Shown: piece by piece, positions 37,401-44,058 of the stretch
Numbering within the stretch: position 1 is the first letter of the stretch
How the letters are laid out: each line of letters starts with the position of its first letter
DNA from: Chitinophagales bacterium
Lineage (GTDB): Bacteria; Bacteroidota; Bacteroidia; Chitinophagales; CAIOSU01
Assembly: GCA_026003335.1 (NCBI GenBank)
Contig: BPHB01000001.1
Span: forward strand, 1,014,591-1,078,590
Direction of reading: 5' to 3'
Length of the DNA: 64,000 bases
Notes under the pieces: model-generated
Seen by the model: only the letters and a program-made list of their open reading frames with translations
The model's database searches: none
Told to the model about the DNA's origin: nothing
Made by a program: the position numbers and the translations under genes

Positions 37401-38825
37401 TCATCATCTGCGATACAGGTAAATGTCAGCAACGTATTGCCTGCTACTATAAGTCCGGATGTAACTATTTGTTCAGGCGATTCTGTTACGCTTGTCGCTG
37501 GAGGCGGAGGAAATTATCTATGGAACACCGGGGACACCACAGCATCCATCATTGTGGCACCGTCTTCTACGAAAAGCTACTCGGTAACCGTGAGCAGTGG
37601 CAGCTACTGTTCAGCGGTGAAAAGTGTTACCGTAACGGTAAAACCCTTACCCAATGCGTTCATTATTGTATCAGGTGGCTCCACGGAAATATGCCAGGGA
37701 GATAGCGTCACCCTCAATGCCAACCTTGGCAGTGGATTGGGTTATCAGTGGATGAAAAATGGAATGGCTATCCCCGGAGCCACGGGGTCAAGCTATATGA
37801 CTGCTGATGCGGGAAATTATACTGTGGTAGTCACCTTAAACGGATGCAGCAGGGAATCGGGTCCGAAAGAAATCATCCTGCGTCCCTTGCCAGAGCCGAC
37901 AGTAAGCAACGATACGGCTGTATGTGCTCAAAGCAGTGTAAAACTGCTGGCATCCGGGGGCACAGGTTACGTGTGGAGCACGTATGCCACAGATTCTTTT
38001 ATCATCATTAATCCTACAGTATCAAAAACCTACAAAGTAACGGTGATAAACACCTACGGATGTGCAGCAACCGATTCGGTAAGGGTAGATGTGCTTCCTT
38101 TGCCGGCCAATGTTAATATTACCACTTACACTTCAACCAACATCTGTGAGGGGAAGAGCGTCACGCTGCGTTCAACGAATACCGAGGGTCCAGGCTTTCA
38201 GTGGCTGCTGGACGGAGTAGCGATTCAGGGAGCCACGACAACAACATATGAAGCTGCAGCAGAAGGGGCGTATTCTGTAGAAGTAACGGGCAGCAATGGA
38301 TGCCGCAAGCGCTCAAATCCCCTCACTGTAACCGTTCATCCTACTCCGTCCACGCCCTCTATCATACAGGTTGGGATGGACTCTCTGCTTTGTTCCGAAG
38401 AGGGGAGTAATTATAAATGGTTCCGAAACGGTCTTACCTACAACATAGGCAACCGGCAAATCAGAGCCAGCAAGGAGGGGTTTTATACCGTGTATGTGGT
38501 AAGCGACAAAAACTGCCCCTCTGATACTTCGGCTCCGTTTTTCTTTTCTCTGACAACGACCTTCACGCCTCATGAGGATTTTATGCGGATATACCCTACT
38601 GCGGGATACGGTATGTTTTCTCTGCATATTCCGGACCCCTACCGCAGCCAGTCGCTTGTATTCCGTGTTGCCTCACTTTCAGGCAGAGTAGTCTGGCATC
38701 AGAATATTCTCCCAACAGAGTATCCGGTAGTATTCAATCTTTCCTTTCTTCCGGCCGGCCTTTACCTGCTGCAGGCAACCACCGCAAACGGAGACAGGAT
38801 TATCGCCAAAATAATTCTGCACTGA
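34401..38825 (+). CDS. Giant Ig-like repeat surface protein with T9SS sorting domain
   Basis: A 1474-residue secreted protein: signal peptide (to GLLAA), then Ig-like repeats in strict alternation of two types. Type A (about 80 residues) carries LCxGxSVTLxA, YQWxKxGxxIxGAT and NGCSxxS. Type B (about 71 residues) carries VSNDTTICSGDxVTL, GGxxYxWSxG, TTTYxVTVTxxYGC and ends in PLP. I count nine A and eight B units plus a degenerate last B, each with a Cys pair. The final 80 residues (YPTAGYGMFSL, FRVASLSGRVV, LPAGLYLLQATT) form a type A T9SS sorting domain. Probable adhesin or surface-layer fibre. The 190-base upstream gap has only a weak hairpin near 34317-34339. Confidence 0.86.
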   Translation: MKKRRLFYIGLLLHFTVAFLLPEGLLAACMLPVPSITTSGPLTFCQGNSVTLTSSSDTAYTYQWKKNGVSIPGATNVSYEVSESGSYTVTVKVDTCEKTSLPAEVTVNPTPNATLNGPGAICFGESAQLIATGGTSYNWSAAGASGNTITVSPTFNTTYSVTVTNSYGCNSVLYLQINVKPLPLANISVAGSDTLCNGQSVTLQASNGTGYTYQWKKDNVSISGATNSSLTVNTAGDYKVVVTLNGCSRTSAVQKIVVHPLPQPQITADTTICAGETIVLHAAGGVAYRWSGGGPTTADFPVTPTSTKTYTVTVTNAYGCTQTASTTITVKPLPQVWVSAAGSTTLCDGQSVNLSTANTTGYSYQWHRNNLPIAGATSNMYAASAAGNYFTVNTLNGCSDTSGIITITVTPLPQTSVSNDTTICSGDTVTLSASGGISYQWNTGFAGAVYTVSTTSTRTYSVTITDGNGCSVLRSVTVSVIPLPNASLSLSGPTTFCANHTLIMTASSGSGYAYQWFKDSAPLQGATAQTYEVQQSGSYFVKVTASGCFKNSVTTNVTIHPLPAATVSNDTTICSADTVTLHASGGTAYAWSNGSSASSIQVAPMNTTTYRVTVSNSYGCTVSKAITVSTISRPTAYVNPAGSISICQGQTATLSASTGSGYSYQWMNGPAVINGETSSTLQVSSSGSYQVVITANGCPKASNSVQVAVHPKPIVTVSEDTTICSGQSLNLEAAGGATYKWSTGANNATITVSPGVSTTYTVTVTSSQGCSATGDVFVSVIPSPSAVVSVTGSTNLCQGDSVVFTAALGTGNTYQWRENGIPIPGASGNSYTTTQAGTYSVAVSAFGCSTLSQAYTVVVHPLPAGSISNDTLICQGSAVTLTASGGVTYQWSNGRYGSQITVTPNVTTTYQVTITDAYSCKDYQEVTIEVKPLPNAYVSVSGATNICTGQTVTLSASTGNGYSYAWFKDSVLISGADSSRLVASQTGTYHVVVTLNGCSKSSSAIQVNVSNVLPATISPDVTICSGDSVTLVAGGGGNYLWNTGDTTASIIVAPSSTKSYSVTVSSGSYCSAVKSVTVTVKPLPNAFIIVSGGSTEICQGDSVTLNANLGSGLGYQWMKNGMAIPGATGSSYMTADAGNYTVVVTLNGCSRESGPKEIILRPLPEPTVSNDTAVCAQSSVKLLASGGTGYVWSTYATDSFIIINPTVSKTYKVTVINTYGCAATDSVRVDVLPLPANVNITTYTSTNICEGKSVTLRSTNTEGPGFQWLLDGVAIQGATTTTYEAAAEGAYSVEVTGSNGCRKRSNPLTVTVHPTPSTPSIIQVGMDSLLCSEEGSNYKWFRNGLTYNIGNRQIRASKEGFYTVYVVSDKNCPSDTSAPFFFSLTTTFTPHEDFMRIYPTAGYGMFSLHIPDPYRSQSLVFRVASLSGRVVWHQNILPTEYPVVFNLSFLPAGLYLLQATTANGDRIIAKIILH

Positions 38826-38829
38826 GCGA

Positions 38830-39807
38830 CTAGAACCATTCCTCCTGAGGCTTGTTTTGAAGGATTTGTTCAATTTCTTCCATCACCTCAGCGGTGAGCC
38901 TATCGATGACTTTTATGGATTCCATGTTTTCCTTAAGCTGCGCTAGTCTGGATGCCCCCAAAATTACGGTGCTGACGTTTGGATTTTTTAAACACCAAGC
39001 AATAGCCATCTGCGGCAATGTAACACCCAGCCGTTTGGCAACCTGGGCAAGGAGCTGTGTCTTTTGAAGATTTTCTTTTTTTGATACCATTTCTTTAAGC
39101 CATTGCATATCCGTAAGGGCAACGCGGCTATCCGGAGGAATGCCCTCATTATACTTACCGGTAAGCACACCTGATGCCAGCGGAGACCAGATGGTAGTTC
39201 CAATTCCAAAATCTCTGAACAGACGGGCATACTCAGATTCTATGCGGTAGCGATGCAGCATATTGTATTGCGGCTGTTCCATCGCAGGAGGTATCAGGTT
39301 ATACTTTTCGGCAGCAAGAAAAGCCGCAGTAATCTCCTGAGCAGTCCACTCGGAAGTCCCCCAGTAAAGCACTTTACCCTGCATAATAAGAGAATGCATG
39401 GCCCAAACTGTTTCTTCAATGGGTGTGGTTTTATCGGGTCGGTGACAGAAGTAAAGATCCAGATACTCTACCTGCAGGCGTTTTAATGCAGCATGGCAGG
39501 CTTCGGTTACATGTTTTCTGCTTAAACCCTTTTGATTGGGTTTGTCACCACCCCAAAAAACTTTGCTGGAAACCAGATATGTGGTACGATCCCAGTTTTT
39601 CCTTTTCAGTATCTGCCCCATGACGACCTCTGAGCGGCCAGATGCATAGCTTTCGGCATTGTCAAAAAAATTTATTCCATTGTCATAGGCATACGTCATC
39701 AGCTCTTCTGCAACGGCATCCGAAATCTGACTACCAAAAGTAACCCAGCTGCCCAAAGACAAAGCACTCACTTTTAAACCCGACCTGCCTAACTTTCTGT
39801 ATTCCAT
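38830..39807 (-). CDS. Aldo/keto reductase (voltage-gated K+ channel beta-subunit/YghZ-like)
   Basis: A 325-residue NADPH-dependent aldo/keto reductase. Catalytic tetrad regions are present: FFDNAESYASG (Asp and Tyr), VSSKVFWGG (Lys) and LYFCHRPD (His). The subfamily features MEYRKLGRSGLKVSALSLGSW, WGTSEWTAQEI and VSTVILGASRLAQLKEN fit the Kv-beta/YghZ group, which reduces methylglyoxal and other aldehydes. It ends 4 bases from the stop of the convergent giant surface protein and is divergent from gldC. Confidence 0.93.
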   Translation of the reverse strand: MEYRKLGRSGLKVSALSLGSWVTFGSQISDAVAEELMTYAYDNGINFFDNAESYASGRSEVVMGQILKRKNWDRTTYLVSSKVFWGGDKPNQKGLSRKHVTEACHAALKRLQVEYLDLYFCHRPDKTTPIEETVWAMHSLIMQGKVLYWGTSEWTAQEITAAFLAAEKYNLIPPAMEQPQYNMLHRYRIESEYARLFRDFGIGTTIWSPLASGVLTGKYNEGIPPDSRVALTDMQWLKEMVSKKENLQKTQLLAQVAKRLGVTLPQMAIAWCLKNPNVSTVILGASRLAQLKENMESIKVIDRLTAEVMEEIEQILQNKPQEEWF

Positions 39808-39874
39808 GATTTATTCTTTTCTTTGAATAAAAATAGACTTACTCCCTAATTCATCCTAATCATCAGCTTATCCT

Positions 39875-40237
39875 ATGTCTGTTAATCAATCGGAAATAAA
39901 AATACACGTAGCCTTAAACGAAAAAAAGTTACCGGTTTCTCTCTCCTGGAGTGCAGAAGAAGTTGGTGAGAAAGAAAAACCTTGTGAGGCGCTTATGCTA
40001 TCCCTCTGGGATACACAAGAAAAAAACACCCTGCGCATTGATCTGTGGACACAAAACATGCGCAAGGATGAGATGACCGATTTTTTTTTTCAATCTCTTG
40101 TTTCCTCCGCAGAAACCTATGAACGCGCCACGGGCATCCGCGGTATTGCAGAAGCTACTAAACAATTCTGCAGACAACTATCTGAAACCATTACTCAGCA
40201 GGTGCAGTCATCGGCAGATACAGAAGGCATGCAGTAA
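39875..40237 (+). CDS. gldC: Gliding motility protein GldC
   Basis: A 120-residue protein matching GldC, found in Bacteroidota gliding/T9SS gene sets. Landmarks are QSEIKIHVALNEKKLPVSLS, a WSAEE segment, ALMLSLWDTQEKNTLRIDLW and MRKDEMTDFFFQSLVS. GldC is a small soluble protein needed for efficient gliding in Flavobacterium johnsoniae and is not itself a channel part. No other gld genes are in the window, but three T9SS cargo proteins are. The response regulator gene starts 70 bases downstream on the same strand. Confidence 0.92.
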   Translation: MSVNQSEIKIHVALNEKKLPVSLSWSAEEVGEKEKPCEALMLSLWDTQEKNTLRIDLWTQNMRKDEMTDFFFQSLVSSAETYERATGIRGIAEATKQFCRQLSETITQQVQSSADTEGMQ

Positions 40238-40307
40238 TTTTGATTATTATCCCGTTAGTTTAAGCCGTAAGATAAGTCTGATTTATAAAAACAAGCAGCC
40301 GGCAGTT

Positions 40308-41000
40308 ATGCATTATCGCATTCTTCTTGTAGAAGATGAAAAAAATCTGCAGGAAGCCATCCGCATGAACCTTGAAATGGAAAATTACGAGGTAGAAGTG
40401 GCTTCCACCGGACCGCAGGCTCTTAAGAAATTCAGTGAACAGCGTTTTAACCTCGTCATTCTGGACATCATGATTCCCGAATTAGACGGGTTTACCGTTT
40501 GCCAGCGCATTCGGCTGGAAAACCATGACCTTCCGATTTTGTTTCTGACAGCAAAAAATACTCCGGCCGATAAAATCAAGGGACTACGCAGCGGAGCTGA
40601 TGATTACGTTACCAAACCGTTTAATCTGGAGGAACTGCTTCTGCGGGTGCAGATATTGCTGAGGCACAGTTTAAAAGGCACGAAAAATGAAACTGCTGCT
40701 CACGTATATACATTTGGCGGCAACAAGGTTAATTTCATCACCTATGAGGCGATAGGGGTAAACGGAAAGTTCCATCTGACCAAAAAAGAAGTGCAACTGC
40801 TTAAGCTGCTCATTGACCATAAAAACGAAGTAGTTTCCCGCCAGCAGATACTGCAATATGTATGGGGCTATGACGTGTTTCCCTCTACACGAACAATAGA
40901 TAACTTCATTCTCTCCTTCCGTAAATACTTTGAAAAAGACGCAAAGAATCCCCGTCATTTTCATTCTGTGCGGGGAGTAGGTTATAAGTTTACGGATTAA
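40308..41000 (+). CDS. OmpR/PhoB-family response regulator (orphan)
   Basis: A 230-residue regulator. Receiver: acidic pocket VEDE (8-11), phospho-acceptor D53 (VILDIMIPELDG), Thr in LFLTAK, Lys in DYVTKPF. C-terminal winged helix: FHLTKKEVQLLKLLIDHKNE, LQYVWGYDVFPSTRTID and VRGVGYKF. The ATG at 40308 (MHYRILLVEDE) is chosen; the longer open frame from 40098 overlaps gldC and is not receiver sequence. No kinase gene adjoins it. Its last 11 bases overlap the convergent deoxynucleoside kinase gene. Confidence 0.94.
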   Translation: MHYRILLVEDEKNLQEAIRMNLEMENYEVEVASTGPQALKKFSEQRFNLVILDIMIPELDGFTVCQRIRLENHDLPILFLTAKNTPADKIKGLRSGADDYVTKPFNLEELLLRVQILLRHSLKGTKNETAAHVYTFGGNKVNFITYEAIGVNGKFHLTKKEVQLLKLLIDHKNEVVSRQQILQYVWGYDVFPSTRTIDNFILSFRKYFEKDAKNPRHFHSVRGVGYKFTD

Positions 41001-41622
41001 TATAGTGTATTCCGGGAGTATAATCGTGCTTCAGTAAGTCCTTTATTCTGCGATAATGTTCTTTATTTTCAGTAAAGTTCAGTTGAGCTACATGCACGAT
41101 AAGTACGGCCGCCCAGGAAATGCTTCTAAAATACTGGAAATAGGCCAGTTGTATTTTCTCCAGATAGGCCTCCTGAATCTGACGTTCATAGGGACGCCCC
41201 CGTTTCGCAATCTGAATCATCAGATTAGCCACATCATTATGCAGATAAATGATAAGCTCCGGACGGGGCAGGTTACGCTGGATAATATCAAATAATTTTC
41301 TGTACAGGACATATTCATCACCACCCAGATTTATTCCTGCAAACAACAGCGACTTGGCAAAGCAATAATCACTTATCAGCAAATCTTTAAACAGGTCACG
41401 ACCTGCCTGCAACTTCGACATCTGCTGGAATCGTTCGGCCATGAAAAATAACTCCAGTGGAAAGGCATATCTGCGTGGATTGCTGTAAAAACGGGGCAGA
41501 AACGGATTATCCTCAAATTTTTCCAGACAAAGCTGAGCATTATATTCTTCAGCCAACATGCAGGCAAGAGAGGTTTTGCCTGAACCGATGTTTCCTTCAA
41601 TTGCAATAAAATTATACTTCAT
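40990..41622 (-). CDS. Deoxynucleoside kinase (dGK/dAK family)
   Basis: A 210-residue deoxynucleoside kinase that phosphorylates deoxyadenosine/deoxyguanosine or similar for nucleotide salvage. P-loop EGNIGSGKTS (9-18), substrate-site ELFFMAERFQQM, SDYCFAKSLLFA, and the LID motif KRGRPYERQI are all present. Its start codon lies inside the 3' end of folK (11-base overlap), so it is probably translated by coupling from folK. Base specificity cannot be decided from sequence. Confidence 0.92.
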   Translation of the reverse strand: MKYNFIAIEGNIGSGKTSLACMLAEEYNAQLCLEKFEDNPFLPRFYSNPRRYAFPLELFFMAERFQQMSKLQAGRDLFKDLLISDYCFAKSLLFAGINLGGDEYVLYRKLFDIIQRNLPRPELIIYLHNDVANLMIQIAKRGRPYERQIQEAYLEKIQLAYFQYFRSISWAAVLIVHVAQLNFTENKEHYRRIKDLLKHDYTPGIHYINP

Positions 41623-42112
41623 GGGCAGGATACACTATTCTTACCGGCAAGGGATCAGTGCAGCGGCTGAGCAATGCGCTCACCGAAAGGCCTAATAAGG
41701 GATGTATTGCGTTTGGAGCTATTTCTGCCAGCGGCACAAGGGCAAATCTGCGCTCATGCAAGCGGGGATGTGGAACAATTAACTGTGAGGTGTGAATAAT
41801 ACGGTCTTCCGCTAAAAGCAGATCAATATCCAGCACTCTTGGCCCCCAACGCGGAGCGGCAACCCTGCCGGCTTCCTTCTCCATCTGCTTAAGCTGCAGC
41901 ATAAAGGCCTCAGGCTCCGACTCCACGATTACTTCCACTGCCTGATTCAAAAAATCCGGCTGCTGCTGAAATCCCCATGGAGCCGTCTCATACACGGATG
42001 AAACGCCCACCACCACAGCCCGTGCACGCAACGCATCAAGTGCACGCAGCAAATGAGCCTCCCGATTGCCCTCATTACTGCCCAGCAACAGATGAAAGGT
42101 AAGTATAGGCAT
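41612..42112 (-). CDS. folK: FolK, hydroxymethyldihydropterin pyrophosphokinase
   Basis: A 166-residue enzyme that pyrophosphorylates 6-hydroxymethyl-7,8-dihydropterin in folate synthesis. Motifs: LLGSNEGNREAHL near the N-terminus, YETAPWGFQQQPDFLNQAVE, and RWGPRVLDIDLLLAEDR with the metal-binding DxD. Length is normal. First gene of a two-gene unit with the overlapping deoxynucleoside kinase; divergent from sppA across a 64-base gap. Confidence 0.95.
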   Translation of the reverse strand: MPILTFHLLLGSNEGNREAHLLRALDALRARAVVVGVSSVYETAPWGFQQQPDFLNQAVEVIVESEPEAFMLQLKQMEKEAGRVAAPRWGPRVLDIDLLLAEDRIIHTSQLIVPHPRLHERRFALVPLAEIAPNAIHPLLGLSVSALLSRCTDPLPVRIVYPAHEV

Positions 42113-42176
42113 GGCTTGGGTAAAAGTAACAAATCACCTAAATTAGCCCATTCCCTTCACCCTAAACTACTCTCCC

Positions 42177-43940
42177 ATGAGACAATTTCTGAAGTTCTTT
42201 TTCGCTTCCATGTTCGGAACCATCTTTGCCCTGCTGATTGTCTTTTTCCTGATTCTGGGTATGCTGGCAGCAGCGTCAGCCGGCTTTACACAGGCTCAGG
42301 AAAGGGTAAAGGCGAAGCCTAATTCTGTCTTACACCTGAAGCTGAACTACCCTATTCCCGAAAGAACACCCAAAAACCCATTAACCCAACTGAGCTTTTC
42401 TTTTGACCCGCCCCGCCTGGGATTGAATGATATCCTGAAAAACATTCGCGATGCAAAAACGGATGATAACATTAAGGGCATTTATCTGGAAGTGACCCCC
42501 ACCCCTTCTGCATTCGCCACCCTGGAGGCAATACGGAATGCACTGATGGATTTTAAGTCTTCAGGCAAATTCATCGTTGCCTATGGCGAAATACTTTCGC
42601 AAAAAGGCTATTATGTTGCCTCTGTTGCCGATAAGATTTACGCAAACCCTTCCGGTTTTGTAGAGTTCAGAGGCCTGTCTTCGCAACTGGTTTTTCTCAA
42701 AGGCACTCTTGACCGCCTGGGCATTGAGCCGCAGATATTCTATGCCGGAAAATTCAAAAGTGCTACAGAGCCCCTGCGCCTGGAAAAAATGAGCGATGAA
42801 AACCGCGAGCAAATCACTTCAGTAATTGTTGACATCTATACCCATTTCATCAAAAACATTGCTGAAGCCCGCAACTTGAATAGTGAGTTGCTGGATAGTA
42901 TTGCTGACAACATGCTGATTGTAAAGGTAGAAGACGCAGTGCACTACAGCCTGATTGACGGGCTTGCCTATTTTGATGAAGTGATTAAAGAACTTAAAGA
43001 GCGCAGCGGACTTACCGAAGATGATAAGTTGCCCCTCATGAGCATTCAGAAATACCGTAAATCTACACTTCGGCAAAAGGAAGGCGGTGACGAAATCGCT
43101 GTGCTTTATGCTCAGGGTGCCATCATTGATGGACAAGGAGATGAAGATGAAATCGGCTCCGAACGTTTTGCCAAAGCTATTCGTGATATCCGGGAAAACA
43201 AGAAAATCAAAGCTCTGGTGATGCGCATTAATTCCGGAGGAGGCAGCGTACTGGCTTCTGAAGTCATTCTGCGTGAAGTGATGTTGGCCCGTGAAAAAAT
43301 GCCGGTTATCGTATCCATGGGTGATGTGGCTGCATCCGGGGGCTATTACATCGCCTGTATGGCAGACACCATCCTTGCGCAGCCCAACACCATTACAGGC
43401 TCTATTGGCGTATTTGGCTTGCTTCCAAACATGCAAAAATTCTTCAATGACAAATTGGGGATGACCTTTGACGGAGTTAAAACGGGAAAATTCTCTGACA
43501 TGGGCACCGTGTCGCGCCCCATGACGGAGGAAGAACGGGCTATCTGGCAAAAAGAAATAGACCGCATCTATCTGGAATTCAAAGAAAGAGTAGCCTCCGG
43601 CCGGGGCATGTCAGCCGATAAAGTAGAAAGCATTGCCCAGGGACGTATATGGACAGGACTGCAGGCAAAAGACAACGGCCTGGTTGACCTCATCGGCGGC
43701 CTGGACGAAGCCATCAGCATTGCTGCCGAAAAAGCCCAACTCACCGACTATGAACTGAAAGATTACCCAAAACAGAAAGATCCATTTGAAAAACTTATGG
43801 AAGAATTAAGCGGCACAACGCAATCCTTGCTGCGCAGCACCCGATGGGCTCCTTACTATTCCGCATTGGAAAAACTAACCGAAATAGAAAAGCTCTGCGG
43901 CATACAGGCAAGGCTCCCTTACGAGCTGGAGATTAACTAA
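42177..43940 (+). CDS. sppA: Signal peptide peptidase SppA, 67K type
   Basis: A 587-residue inner-membrane serine protease that degrades cleaved signal peptides. It has an N-terminal membrane helix (about 5-33) and two tandem S49 domains. The catalytic Lys is probably K194 (AGKFKSATEP) in the first domain and the nucleophile S387 (DVAASGGYY) in the second, the Ser/Lys arrangement of E. coli-type SppA. Also visible: MRINSGGGS and GSIGVFGLLPN. Transcribed alone. Confidence 0.94.
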   Translation: MRQFLKFFFASMFGTIFALLIVFFLILGMLAAASAGFTQAQERVKAKPNSVLHLKLNYPIPERTPKNPLTQLSFSFDPPRLGLNDILKNIRDAKTDDNIKGIYLEVTPTPSAFATLEAIRNALMDFKSSGKFIVAYGEILSQKGYYVASVADKIYANPSGFVEFRGLSSQLVFLKGTLDRLGIEPQIFYAGKFKSATEPLRLEKMSDENREQITSVIVDIYTHFIKNIAEARNLNSELLDSIADNMLIVKVEDAVHYSLIDGLAYFDEVIKELKERSGLTEDDKLPLMSIQKYRKSTLRQKEGGDEIAVLYAQGAIIDGQGDEDEIGSERFAKAIRDIRENKKIKALVMRINSGGGSVLASEVILREVMLAREKMPVIVSMGDVAASGGYYIACMADTILAQPNTITGSIGVFGLLPNMQKFFNDKLGMTFDGVKTGKFSDMGTVSRPMTEEERAIWQKEIDRIYLEFKERVASGRGMSADKVESIAQGRIWTGLQAKDNGLVDLIGGLDEAISIAAEKAQLTDYELKDYPKQKDPFEKLMEELSGTTQSLLRSTRWAPYYSALEKLTEIEKLCGIQARLPYELEIN

Positions 43941-44058
43941 GCCGGCCCAAAATGTATCTGCACGGGGACTTCGGTCTGCAATAAAAACAGCAATTTTTGC
44001 CTAAATTATATGGTGCCTTAAACGGACACTGAAAGCTTTTCCTTAAATTCATCCTGGT

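Noticed and set aside
34401-38825. Regular DNA periodicity considered as a CRISPR-like or satellite array
   Set aside because: The repeat unit is coding, in one continuous frame, near 453 bases long, with variable protein sequence; no short identical repeats with spacers.
40098-40307. N-terminal extension of the OmpR regulator overlapping gldC
   Set aside because: The extension does not look like receiver sequence and overlaps gldC; the ATG at 40308 begins exactly with the receiver domain.
42819-43550. 243-codon open frame on the minus strand inside sppA
   Set aside because: Fully antisense to a clear SppA gene, with low-complexity His/Phe-rich translation and no family motif.
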